A stretch of 64,000 nucleotides of DNA from Chloroflexota bacterium (GTDB taxonomy: Bacteria > Chloroflexota > UBA6077 > FW602-bin22 > JACPRP01). Both the position numbers and the translations under genes were made by a program. The notes under the pieces were generated by a model. The model had not been told where the DNA came from. It searched no databases and saw only the letters and a program-made list of their open reading frames with translations. Of the stretch, positions 55,895 to 63,780 are shown piece by piece (the stretch's first letter is position 1; each line of letters starts with the position of its first letter). The stretch spans positions 1 through 64,000 of the forward strand of contig JAMCWX010000050.1 in NCBI GenBank assembly GCA_023480885.1, read 5' to 3'.

Positions 55895-57283
55895 ATGATG
55901 AAGGCCAGCGGGTTATTGCGGTTCCTACGTATCGTAAGCGTCGCCGCTGTGGTCGCTGTACTCGTGGCCGCCTGCGCTCAGGCACCTCAGACGCCGACGG
56001 CAGCGCCAACGAAGCCACCGGCGGCAGCGCCAGCGCAGACGCCAGCGGCGCCAGCAACAGCAGCAGCCCCCAGTACACCGAAAGCGGCGCCTGCAACACC
56101 AGCGCCTGCGACACCAGCGGCTGCCCAACCTGCCGCAGGTGGTGAGATCAAGATGGGCCTGCTGCTAGCGCTGACTGGGGATTTGGGAGACATGGGTTCG
56201 CAACTCGTAGCTGCAGCCGACCTCGCGGTCAAGGAGATGAACGCGGCAGGGGGACCACTCGGCCGCAAGATCACATTGGTGTCTGAGGATGAGCGCACGG
56301 ACGCGCAAACGGCAGTTCGTGCGGCTCAGAAACTTGTCTTCACCGATAAGGTTACCTCCATCGTAGGCCCGTCGTCGGATAGCATTCTAGCACTGCTAGA
56401 CTTCGCAAAGAGCAACAAAGTACCGATAATCTCGCAATGGGCCGGCACGGATAAGCTCATAACAGCCGGTGGAAATTACGTCTATCGCGTAGTCGCCTCT
56501 GACAGCTTTGGCGGCGTAGCGACGGCTAAGTTCCTGGCCGACCAGGGGTTCAAGAAGGCCGCGGTTCTTTACGAGAACGACGAGTCGCCTGAGAGCACCG
56601 CGAAGTCTATGTCAGAGGAGTTCAAGAAGCTCGGCGGCCAAATCGTCGCCTCGGTGGCGTTCAACCCTGGGCAGACTTCATTCCAGGCAGAACTGAAAAA
56701 GACGTTCGATCCTAAGCCTGAGGTCGTGCTCTTGTCCACTGGCGCCGAGGCTGGCGCAGCCGTCCTGAAGGAGTGGTATCGAGGCGGCTACGGTGGCAAG
56801 TGGTTCCTCGGCGCTGACCTGCCGACTGATGAGTTCGTAAAGCAGGTTGGGCCCTCGGTTATGCAGGGTATGTACGGCCAGATCCCGGGGGATGACACGG
56901 AGTCGCCATCGTATAAGCGCTTCGCCAAGATATGGAAAGAGAAGACTGGCAAGGACGAGGTGCCAAGCTTCGCGACCAATATGTACGATGCGTTCATCTT
57001 GCAAGGCTTGGCAATCGAAGCTGGGAAGGCAGCGACGGGCGAAGCCATCGCCGCCAATATTCGTCAGGTGTCCGGTGGACAAGGCAAGACTGTGACATCC
57101 TTCGAGGAAGGCATAGCCGAGTTGCGCAAAGGCAACAAGATCAATTACGAGGGGGCCTCGGGGCCGGTAGACCTCGACGAGCACGGTAACGTCGCCGCCG
57201 GATACTCGATTGTCCAGGTGAAAGGCGACAAATGGGGGCCTGTGAAGTTCTACTCCGGGCAAGATTTGGGCAAGCTTAAGTAG
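55895..57283 (+). CDS. LIV-type solute-binding lipoprotein
   Basis: This is a 462-aa Peripla_BP_6 protein. The lipobox is LVAAC, followed by an unusually long Ala/Pro/Thr linker (about 60 residues) that would hold the domain off the membrane. The domain reads IKMGLLLALTGDLGDMGSQL, KEMNAAGGPLGRKITLVSED and VTSIVGPSSDSILALLDFAK. ATG 55895 follows AAGGA by 5 nt; the frame is open from 55868. The ABC genes follow after a 151-bp gap with two hairpins. It belongs to the operon, so its ligand is probably the catabolic substrate or its product. Confidence 0.92.
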   Translation: MMKASGLLRFLRIVSVAAVVAVLVAACAQAPQTPTAAPTKPPAAAPAQTPAAPATAAAPSTPKAAPATPAPATPAAAQPAAGGEIKMGLLLALTGDLGDMGSQLVAAADLAVKEMNAAGGPLGRKITLVSEDERTDAQTAVRAAQKLVFTDKVTSIVGPSSDSILALLDFAKSNKVPIISQWAGTDKLITAGGNYVYRVVASDSFGGVATAKFLADQGFKKAAVLYENDESPESTAKSMSEEFKKLGGQIVASVAFNPGQTSFQAELKKTFDPKPEVVLLSTGAEAGAAVLKEWYRGGYGGKWFLGADLPTDEFVKQVGPSVMQGMYGQIPGDDTESPSYKRFAKIWKEKTGKDEVPSFATNMYDAFILQGLAIEAGKAATGEAIAANIRQVSGGQGKTVTSFEEGIAELRKGNKINYEGASGPVDLDEHGNVAAGYSIVQVKGDKWGPVKFYSGQDLGKLK

Positions 57284-57311
57284 CTCGCCAACTGGCTCTT
57301 GCCTGCTGCTC

Positions 57312-57327
57312 CATCTGTGTGCAGATG
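57312..57327 (+). promoter_or_regulatory. first hairpin in the binding-protein/livH gap
   Basis: CATCTG-TGTG-CAGATG is a perfect 6-bp stem with a 4-nt loop, 28 nt after the binding-protein stop. Such 3' hairpins can stabilise the upstream mRNA. Confidence 0.5.
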
Positions 57328-57330
57328 CCT

Positions 57331-57371
57331 GGGGCGGATAGATGATACGGTTTCGGCTAACTGTCCGCCCC
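57331..57371 (+). terminator. second hairpin in the binding-protein/livH gap, possible attenuator
   Basis: GGGGCGGATAG (57331-57341) pairs with CTGTCCGCCCC (57361-57371), 11 bp with one G-U pair and a 19-nt loop. Only TTC follows, so termination would be partial. It could give more binding protein than permease. Confidence 0.5.
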
Positions 57372-57434
57372 TTCAGCCGACGTGGTCGAAGCGGCTCGGT
57401 CGGTCTTGGACAATACTTGTTGGGGAGGTAGACA

Positions 57435-58283
57435 TTGGAGTTCGTCGTGTTCGGGATCCTTACCGGCTGTGCACTGCTCTTGGCGACAGTTGGTTTCTCG
57501 ATGATCCGCCGCATTGAGGGATTCCTGAATGTAGCCCACGGGCAGATGCTCACCGTCGGCGCGTACACCGCGTACGTTCTCAACGCTAACCTGGGATGGA
57601 ACATCGTCCCGGCTGGTGTGGGTGCAGTGATAGCGACATCCATCATTGGTTGGTTAGTCGCTCGTTTAATATTCTTCCCGGTGCGCCGCGCGGGGCCGGT
57701 AATGCTCGTGATTACCTCTGTCGGCGCCGCCTACATCGTTCACGGTGTGGTCGAGGCGATCTTCGGCGTTCGCGTCAAGCAGTTTCAAATGCCGCCGATG
57801 CGTGCCTTCCGCTTTGGCGATATGCCCGTGGCCGCGCCTGACCAGATCGCGATGGTAGTTGTCGCTGCCTTGAGCGCTCTGTTCCTGCACTTGTTGCTTA
57901 CCCGCACCGAAACGGGCAAGGCCATTCGCGCAATGGCTAACGATTTTGACCTGGCACGCATTCGGGGCGTCAACACTTCCCGACTGACGAACTACGTCTG
58001 GCTTATCGCTTCGGGCCTCGGCGGCTTGGCGGGAGTTATGCTGGGCTTGATCGGCAGGATTTACACGGACATGGGCTGGGACAATATTATGATAGTTATG
58101 ATCGTCGCCATTCTCGGCGGTCTGGGAAGCATTTACGGTGTTATGGGGGCCGCTATTTTCATCGGTCTCGCCACGAGCCTGAGTGTGATGGTTCTGCCGG
58201 CCCAGTACAGCCAATCCATCGCATTTCTATTGATCATCCTGGTGCTGCTAATACGGCCCCAGGGGATCTTTCGGGAGGTCTGA
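57435..58283 (+). CDS. livH: LIV-type ABC transporter permease (LivH-like)
   Basis: This 282-aa permease has about eight membrane segments: FSMIRRIEGFLNVAHGQMLTV (LivH pattern), ARLIFFPVRRAGPVMLVITS, and MIVMIVAILGGLGSIYGVMG near the end, then LLIRPQGIFREV. It starts at TTG 57435 with GGGGAGG upstream. It is followed by LivM (2 bp), LivG and LivF. It is distinct from the livH at 35907. Confidence 0.92.
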   Translation: MEFVVFGILTGCALLLATVGFSMIRRIEGFLNVAHGQMLTVGAYTAYVLNANLGWNIVPAGVGAVIATSIIGWLVARLIFFPVRRAGPVMLVITSVGAAYIVHGVVEAIFGVRVKQFQMPPMRAFRFGDMPVAAPDQIAMVVVAALSALFLHLLLTRTETGKAIRAMANDFDLARIRGVNTSRLTNYVWLIASGLGGLAGVMLGLIGRIYTDMGWDNIMIVMIVAILGGLGSIYGVMGAAIFIGLATSLSVMVLPAQYSQSIAFLLIILVLLIRPQGIFREV

Positions 58284-58285
58284 CA

Positions 58286-59269
58286 ATGCCAGGCTGGCTA
58301 TTGTTCCTATCGGGTGTCGTCGCCCTAGCGGGTATATACGCTGTGCTCACGCTCGCGCTTAACCTGCACTTTGGCTACGGTGGTTTGATTAACTTCGGCA
58401 TCGTCGCCTTTTTCGCGATCGGTGGGTATACTTACACGATCCTGACAATGCCGCCTCCAGGTCTGGGCGAGGCTTATCGCTTTGGCTTCGGCTTCCCTTG
58501 GTGGCTGGCCTTTCCCGCAGCCGGCACGGTTGCCGCGGTTTTCGCCTTGGTGATCGGGCTGCCTACACTTCGGGTCCGAGGGGAGTATCTCCTTATAGTG
58601 ACCTTTGCCTTCGCCGAAGTTGTCCGAAGCTCGCTCACGAACGAGGCCTGGCTCACAAACGGGGCGAGGGGCTTCTACAGCGTGGTCCAGCCGTTCCGCG
58701 ACCTGATGGATGGTCAGACCTACCAGGTTTTCCTAGCAGTTCTGATCCTCGCCGTTCTAGCTATCTGCTATCTCGTCGCACGTTTTGTTGGAACCGCGCC
58801 TTTCGGGCGGACATTACGGGCTGTCCGTGAAAACGAGGACGTTGCTCTATCGGTATCTAAAGATGTGTACTCTTTTAGGTTGCGAGCGTTCGTGCTCGGT
58901 TCGATCATAGCGGGGCTCGCTGGAGCTATGTATGTCTGGTATATGACTATTGCCGTGCCAGCAATCTTCGCCGCTGAGGTGACATTCGCAGTTTGGATTG
59001 CGTTAGTCATTGGCGGCACCGGCAGCAACAGAGGTGCTATCCTGGGCGCTTTCGTCCTTTTGGGAGCGCAGCAGGCGGTTAAATTCATCCAGGCCCCCGC
59101 AGAGATGGCAGCAGTGATCTCGTCGATCCAGCTAATGCTCGAAGGTCTCTTGCTGGTCGTCATTTTGCGCTTCCGTCCGATGGGCCTGTTGCCAGAGCAA
59201 AGCCCACCGCCACCTCGTGAGCGCAAACAGCCTGAGGCGGAACGCTTACAGAAGGCGGAGGGAATATGA
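58286..59269 (+). CDS. livM: LIV-type ABC transporter permease (LivM-like)
   Basis: This 327-aa permease reads YAVLTLALNLHFGYGGLINF, FFAIGGYTYTILTMP, GLPTLRVRGEYLLIVTFAFA, FGRTLRAVRENEDVALSVSK and LVIGGTGSNRGAILGAFVLL, a typical LivM. A polar Pro/Arg/Glu-rich C-terminal tail extends about 30 residues. Its stop overlaps livG as ATGA. Confidence 0.92.
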   Translation: MPGWLLFLSGVVALAGIYAVLTLALNLHFGYGGLINFGIVAFFAIGGYTYTILTMPPPGLGEAYRFGFGFPWWLAFPAAGTVAAVFALVIGLPTLRVRGEYLLIVTFAFAEVVRSSLTNEAWLTNGARGFYSVVQPFRDLMDGQTYQVFLAVLILAVLAICYLVARFVGTAPFGRTLRAVRENEDVALSVSKDVYSFRLRAFVLGSIIAGLAGAMYVWYMTIAVPAIFAAEVTFAVWIALVIGGTGSNRGAILGAFVLLGAQQAVKFIQAPAEMAAVISSIQLMLEGLLLVVILRFRPMGLLPEQSPPPPRERKQPEAERLQKAEGI

Positions 59270-60030
59270 ACGAGATTCTGCGAGTGGAAAGCATCAGCAA
59301 GAACTTCGGGGGGCTGAGGGCGCTCGATCGTTGCACTCTCAGCGTAGAGAAAGGCAGCATCACAGCATTGATCGGACCAAATGGCTCCGGGAAAACGACT
59401 CTCTTCAACGTCGTCACGGGATTTCTCCGCCCTGATGAAGGGCGTGTCCTCTTCGAAAATCGCGACGTCACGGGGCTCGCCGCCAACCGCATCGCCAGCC
59501 TCGGCCTCGCGCGGACCTTTCAGGTGCCGACTGGCTTTCCGAGGCTGACGGTTTGGGAGAATCTTATGTCAGCACCTCTCGGGCAAGAGGGCGAGAGCCT
59601 GTGCTCCCTGTTCACTCGCCCAGGACGTGTCCGCACCCAGGATCAGGAGCACTTTTCGCGGGCGCATCAGATACTCGATCGCATCGGCTTAGCGCAGAAG
59701 CTGACCGAATTGGCCACAAACCTTAGCGCGGCGGAGGCGCGGATGCTGGAGCTCGGACGGCAGCTTATGCTTTCGCCGCGATTGCTGTTGCTGGACGAGC
59801 CATCAAGCGGGGTCAATCCGGCGATGCTGGATAGATTGGCGAGCCTCACACTCGAGCTCAACGGAGAAGGGATGAGCTTCTTGATCATCGGCCACAACTT
59901 GAGCTTCATAATGAAGCTAAGCCACTTCATCCACGTCTTGCAGTATGGCAAACACATCGCATCCGGTAAGCCAGAGGAAATCGCCCGAGATGACCGCGTG
60001 GTAGAGGCGTACTTGGGGGTGCACAAATGA
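59266..60030 (+). CDS. livG: LIV-type ABC transporter ATP-binding protein (LivG-like)
   Basis: This 254-aa ATPase has Walker A GPNGSGKTT, LARTFQVPTGFPRLTVWENL (Q-loop), a degenerate signature NLSAAEARMLELGRQL, Walker B LLLLDEPSSGVNP and GHNLSFIMKLSHFIHVL where the H-loop reads GHNL. It overlaps livM (ATGA) and livF (ATGA). The degenerate signature also occurs in the window's other LivG, so it seems normal for this lineage. Confidence 0.92.
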   Translation: MNEILRVESISKNFGGLRALDRCTLSVEKGSITALIGPNGSGKTTLFNVVTGFLRPDEGRVLFENRDVTGLAANRIASLGLARTFQVPTGFPRLTVWENLMSAPLGQEGESLCSLFTRPGRVRTQDQEHFSRAHQILDRIGLAQKLTELATNLSAAEARMLELGRQLMLSPRLLLLDEPSSGVNPAMLDRLASLTLELNGEGMSFLIIGHNLSFIMKLSHFIHVLQYGKHIASGKPEEIARDDRVVEAYLGVHK

Positions 60031-60734
60031 GTCTGCTGGAGGTTACCCACCTTGAGTCTGGCTACGGCCGCATTCCTGTTCTTCATGGGATCGATCTGGC
60101 GGTTGAAGAGGGAGAGATGGTCGCGGTGATCGGGCCAAATGGAGCCGGGAAGTCTACGCTTATGCGGTCGATCTTTGGCCTTTTGCCACGCTGGCATGGT
60201 GAGGTGCAGTTCCTCGGGCGTCGAGTCCACGACTACGAGCCTAGCCTGCTTCCAACCTGGGGCTTGAGCTACGTTCCACAGGGTATCAACGTTTTCACTG
60301 CCCTGACCGTAGCCGAAAACCTGGAAATGGCGTGCCACTTGCTCAAGGTTCCTGGCCCGAAGATTCGAGAGATCTGCCAGCGTTTCCCTATCCTGGAGCG
60401 TCGGCGAGGGCAGTTGGCTGGGACGCTCTCTGGTGGCGAGCGGCAAATGCTAGCTATCGCCAGCGCTCTGATGCTCGGTCCTAAACTACTTATGCTGGAC
60501 GAACCGACGACTGGACTGGCACCCATCGTGGCTGCCGAAGTAATTCAACACATTCTGGATATCAATCGCGAAGGTACAGCCATACTCTGGGTTGTAGAGG
60601 AGAACCCAGCGAGCGTTCTGCAGCATTGCTCGCGCGTCTATTTGCTTGAGTCAGGACAAATCCGACGCACTGATAGTGGTATAGGTCTGTTGAACGACCC
60701 TCACTTCGCCGAGCTTTTCCTCGGCGTGGCTTAG
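60027..60734 (+). CDS. livF: LIV-type ABC transporter ATP-binding protein (LivF-like)
   Basis: This 235-aa ATPase has Walker A GPNGAGKST, YVPQGINVFTALTVAENLEM (Q-loop), signature TLSGGERQMLAIASAL, Walker B LLMLDEPTTGLAP, and WVVEENPASVLQHCSRVYLL (Glu in place of the usual His/Gln pattern in the switch). It ends the 18-gene run; the next gene is on the same strand but 85 bp away and unrelated in type. Confidence 0.92.
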   Translation: MSLLEVTHLESGYGRIPVLHGIDLAVEEGEMVAVIGPNGAGKSTLMRSIFGLLPRWHGEVQFLGRRVHDYEPSLLPTWGLSYVPQGINVFTALTVAENLEMACHLLKVPGPKIREICQRFPILERRRGQLAGTLSGGERQMLAIASALMLGPKLLMLDEPTTGLAPIVAAEVIQHILDINREGTAILWVVEENPASVLQHCSRVYLLESGQIRRTDSGIGLLNDPHFAELFLGVA

Positions 60735-60819
60735 GATTGCCTGCGCATTTGCGCCTTCATCCGCAGCGTGATAGAATGCTCATCACAAACGTTTATGTTC
60801 ACCTGCGGAAGGAGATCTT

Positions 60820-61536
60820 ATGCTTACCGTTCTACCTCTGTTCTCGACTATCGTCAGCTTCGTGTTTGCAGCAGCGGTCTTTGCCCAGTGGGTGTCTCGG
60901 CGAAAGGCCCACCAGCTCGTCTGGACGCTTGGCTTGCTGGCCTACGGCATCGGCGCCGGAACCGAGTACGTCACAGTCGGTGGCCAGTGGAGCGACCTGG
61001 TCTATCGCCTCTGGTATCTCTTTGGCGCTGTGCTCGTGGCCGCGTACCTGGGCATGGGCACCGTTTACCTGCTCAGCCGCCAAAACAAGAAGGTCGCGCA
61101 TATCGTCATGGCCATTCTGGCTCTGGCCTCCCTCTACGCTATCTTCAAAGTCTTTACGGCACCCGTCAACCTGGCTGCCGTCCTCAATCCAACGCGGTTC
61201 ACTGGCGAGGCGATGCCTGGCGACGTTCGCCTGCTCACGCCGCTCTTTAACGTGTTCGGCACCATCACCCTGGCTGGCGGAGCGCTCTATAGCGCCTGGA
61301 TCTTCTGGCGCAAGCGCATCATGCCGCAGCGTATGGTCTCCTGCGTCCTCATCGCGGTGGGAGCCATCTTTCCCGCCATAGGGGGAACCAGTTTGCGTCT
61401 GGGCAACCCCAATCTCTTCTTCCTGATGGAGTTCCTTGGCGTGGCCGTCATATTTATCGGCTTCCTGGCGAACAGCGAGATCGTCGCTACCAGGCTCACG
61501 GCCGGCACCTCACAAGCGCATCTCCAGAGCAGCTAG
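60820..61536 (+). CDS. multispan membrane protein of unknown function
   Basis: This 238-aa protein has seven hydrophobic segments (for example LFSTIVSFVFAAAVFAQWVS, WYLFGAVLVAAYLGMGTVYL, KVAHIVMAILALASLYAIFK, FFLMEFLGVAVIFIGFL). The ATG follows GGAAGGAG. It has no recognised catalytic motif; the arrangement recalls seven-helix sensory or histidine-kinase N-terminal modules but nothing more can be said. It is 85 bp after livF and might still be co-transcribed. Confidence 0.7.
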   Translation: MLTVLPLFSTIVSFVFAAAVFAQWVSRRKAHQLVWTLGLLAYGIGAGTEYVTVGGQWSDLVYRLWYLFGAVLVAAYLGMGTVYLLSRQNKKVAHIVMAILALASLYAIFKVFTAPVNLAAVLNPTRFTGEAMPGDVRLLTPLFNVFGTITLAGGALYSAWIFWRKRIMPQRMVSCVLIAVGAIFPAIGGTSLRLGNPNLFFLMEFLGVAVIFIGFLANSEIVATRLTAGTSQAHLQSS

Positions 61537-61551
61537 CCAGGCAGCATTGGT

Positions 61552-61580
61552 TTGTAAAACGGGCCAACCTGTGCTATGAT
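61552..61580 (+). promoter_or_regulatory. extended -10 promoter for the zinc-ribbon gene
   Basis: TTGTAA (61552-61557) and TATGAT (61575-61580) are 17 bp apart, with TGC in front of the -10. The next recognisable gene starts at 61760. An ATG at 61590, nine nt after the -10, opens a 15-codon frame ending at 61637 that could be a leader peptide. Confidence 0.55.
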
Positions 61581-61759
61581 AATCATGTTATGACGAGTAG
61601 GACGAGGCTGACAAGCTTGCAGCCCTATTATGGATAGACGAGTCGGCCCTGGGAAAAGAAGTTAACGATTGCGACATATTGATCGAGGTTCGAGGGCTCC
61701 CTCGGACCTTGCGCCTTTTCAGGAAACAGAGCCGGCGGTGTTGCCGAGGAGTTGGGGAG

Positions 61760-61975
61760 ATGATCTGGCTCAAGGCTTGTCCCAGATGCGGAGGGGACCT
61801 GTTTGAGGAGCGCGATTGGTACACGCGCAATATTAAGTGCTTCCAGTGCGGTCGCACGCTCACCGAAGCCCAGGCGCGCCAGCTTCGAATGAAGACAGCC
61901 ATTCATCCGGCACACGAGGAAGCTGCGCCAGAGAAGCAGATCCAGCGCGGCACGAAGCGCAGGAAGGCCGCCTGA
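61760..61975 (+). CDS. small zinc-ribbon protein
   Basis: This is a 71-aa protein: LKACPRCGGDLFEERDWYTR and IKCFQCGRTLTEAQARQL form a CxxC...CxxC ribbon, followed by a basic tail (IQRGTKRRKAA). ATG 61760 is close to GGGGAG and starts where the conserved part begins; the frame is open from 61679. It probably binds nucleic acid. The function is unknown. Confidence 0.65.
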   Translation: MIWLKACPRCGGDLFEERDWYTRNIKCFQCGRTLTEAQARQLRMKTAIHPAHEEAAPEKQIQRGTKRRKAA

Positions 61976-61982
61976 GCTAACC

Positions 61983-62010
61983 TTGAAGTTCTGCAGCATC
62001 GTGTTATCAT
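61983..62010 (+). promoter_or_regulatory. extended -10 promoter for the 62056 gene
   Basis: TTGAAG (61983-61988) and TATCAT (62005-62010) with TGT before the -10 are 16 bp apart. The same TGTTATCAT word is used before plsY. Confidence 0.5.
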
Positions 62011-62055
62011 AGTTATGTAACCGAGTTTCACGCATCCCTCTGGCGATAACGGGAT

Positions 62056-63744
62056 ATGTTCTTTTTTGTGGACGCTTCCCCTGCCACAATCGAACATCAC
62101 GCTGCCACAAACCTCAGTATACCCGTGCGCGAATCGACGTCGTTCTGCCATTACTGGCAATCCCTCAATCAGAAGATCGTCACGCTCGACGGCCTCAGCC
62201 TAACCTTGATCCATCATTCGGCGCCCGACCCGCGTCCAGCGTACGCCCCTCCGCCCGAGGAGCCCCCCGCGTTCACCATCGACCTGCTTGACGACGGGTT
62301 CGACGCCGATGGCAGATGGTCCCAGAAACTGAAGATCACTATCAAACCCGATGGCACCCTCGCCGAGGTTTCTGAAGCCATCTACGGGGACGTCCTGCAC
62401 GCCGATGAACTGCTTGAGTTAGTCAAGCAGCAGATCCCAGGCGTGCAGCGACCGCAACAACTGCGCGTCGGCCATTCGTTCGAGGTGAACGTCGACCCAA
62501 CTTCAACCTTCATCGTCAAGGAAACCCAGTGGGACGAGGCAGAAGGGAAGCTAACCAGGCGCTTCTTCAACGGAGGCAAAGAGGTGACATATCCCAACAT
62601 CAAGAGCGGCACGTTGTGGATCATCGACTTCCCCAGCAACGGCAAGACAGAATCCTTCACGTTCAAGATTGGCGACGAGGTCCTGGTAGTACAGCCCGGC
62701 TCTCGTCTCGCGGAATACGCCTACCGATCAGGGGACACCTTCGACGGCGTCGTGAAAAAGATCTACGACAGCGCCACGGCCAAAGCCCTCCAGGATTTCA
62801 TCCTGCAAACCAAATGGACGCCAGATCAGTGGCCTCCACCCGCGTCGGAAAAACGACGCCTGATAATCCCAGCAGCCTTCTCCTGGGAAGACGCTCCGCC
62901 GCAAAGCATCGGATCTTTCGAGGAGCGCATTTTCATCAACGAGAGGTACCATGCCCTGATGGAGCAGCGACGCGACGCCGGCATCTTCCCACTCGCGCGA
63001 GAGGCGACGGGAACAACGTACCGCGTTCAAATAACTGACCCCAAACTCAGCGCAAGAGACATCTCTCGCTTGCTCTACGGTTCTGACGATAAGTATCTTT
63101 CCCTGGTCGACCAGGCCGGCATTGGCATTCCTCACGACGCTTCGGGAGGCGTCCCCGAAAACTTCAACCCTCCCTTGCTCGGCAGGGTCTTCGACGTATA
63201 CGTGGATTACGTCGACGAATGGTTCCTGCTGGAACCTCCCAGGTACGACGCCAAAGTGGGCAGGAAAATAACCAGGCTGAGCAACGGGACGACCATCGAG
63301 GAATACGACAGGTCGACCCGCAACGATAGCGGGCTCCAACGAGCCATTTACTACCCGACCGGTTACAAGAAGATCGTCTATCGACCAAGCAACATCCTCT
63401 ACACTTCCCTCGATTTTCTATACTTCGTGTCCAACGGGCTGCATAGCGACCGCAGCTCGGACGAAGGCAAGAAGAAGATACAGGATTTCGCCGCGTCGTT
63501 TATCTGGACCTGGGCGCCGGGCATCCCACGCGACTACGGCGACAATCCCGAGTCATTCAAGGTCTCTGAAACGCCGGAAACCACTATCGTGGAAATCGTC
63601 GTCTCTCCGCGCCCCTCATCCAGCCCTGCGCCCGCGCTTCTTTACGATCTCTGGCGTGCCAACCCTTGCCTCAGTGCCGTAGGTGTGTTATTCTTGGCCA
63701 CAATAGTCATGTTCGTCGTCGGCACGCTCTTCCGGCGGCGATAA
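62056..63744 (+). CDS. tail-anchored protein with LysM-like segments, unknown function
   Basis: This 562-aa protein has no signal peptide in the first 30 residues. Segments such as TLAEVSEAIYGDVLHADELL and LSARDISRLLYGSDDKYLSL resemble LysM-like repeats (GD..S.I...YG), each followed by a value-type phrase (QQLRVGHSFEVN). The C-terminus has one hydrophobic segment (CLSAVGVLFLATIVMFVVGT) and a basic end, so it may be anchored by its tail. The next gene encodes a probable cell-wall amidase, so a peptidoglycan-linked role is plausible but not shown. The start at 62056 has no clear ribosome-binding sequence. Confidence 0.7.
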   Translation: MFFFVDASPATIEHHAATNLSIPVRESTSFCHYWQSLNQKIVTLDGLSLTLIHHSAPDPRPAYAPPPEEPPAFTIDLLDDGFDADGRWSQKLKITIKPDGTLAEVSEAIYGDVLHADELLELVKQQIPGVQRPQQLRVGHSFEVNVDPTSTFIVKETQWDEAEGKLTRRFFNGGKEVTYPNIKSGTLWIIDFPSNGKTESFTFKIGDEVLVVQPGSRLAEYAYRSGDTFDGVVKKIYDSATAKALQDFILQTKWTPDQWPPPASEKRRLIIPAAFSWEDAPPQSIGSFEERIFINERYHALMEQRRDAGIFPLAREATGTTYRVQITDPKLSARDISRLLYGSDDKYLSLVDQAGIGIPHDASGGVPENFNPPLLGRVFDVYVDYVDEWFLLEPPRYDAKVGRKITRLSNGTTIEEYDRSTRNDSGLQRAIYYPTGYKKIVYRPSNILYTSLDFLYFVSNGLHSDRSSDEGKKKIQDFAASFIWTWAPGIPRDYGDNPESFKVSETPETTIVEIVVSPRPSSSPAPALLYDLWRANPCLSAVGVLFLATIVMFVVGTLFRRR

Positions 63745-63780
63745 CGGCCCAATCATTTCCTACTTTGGAGAATCTCGAGC

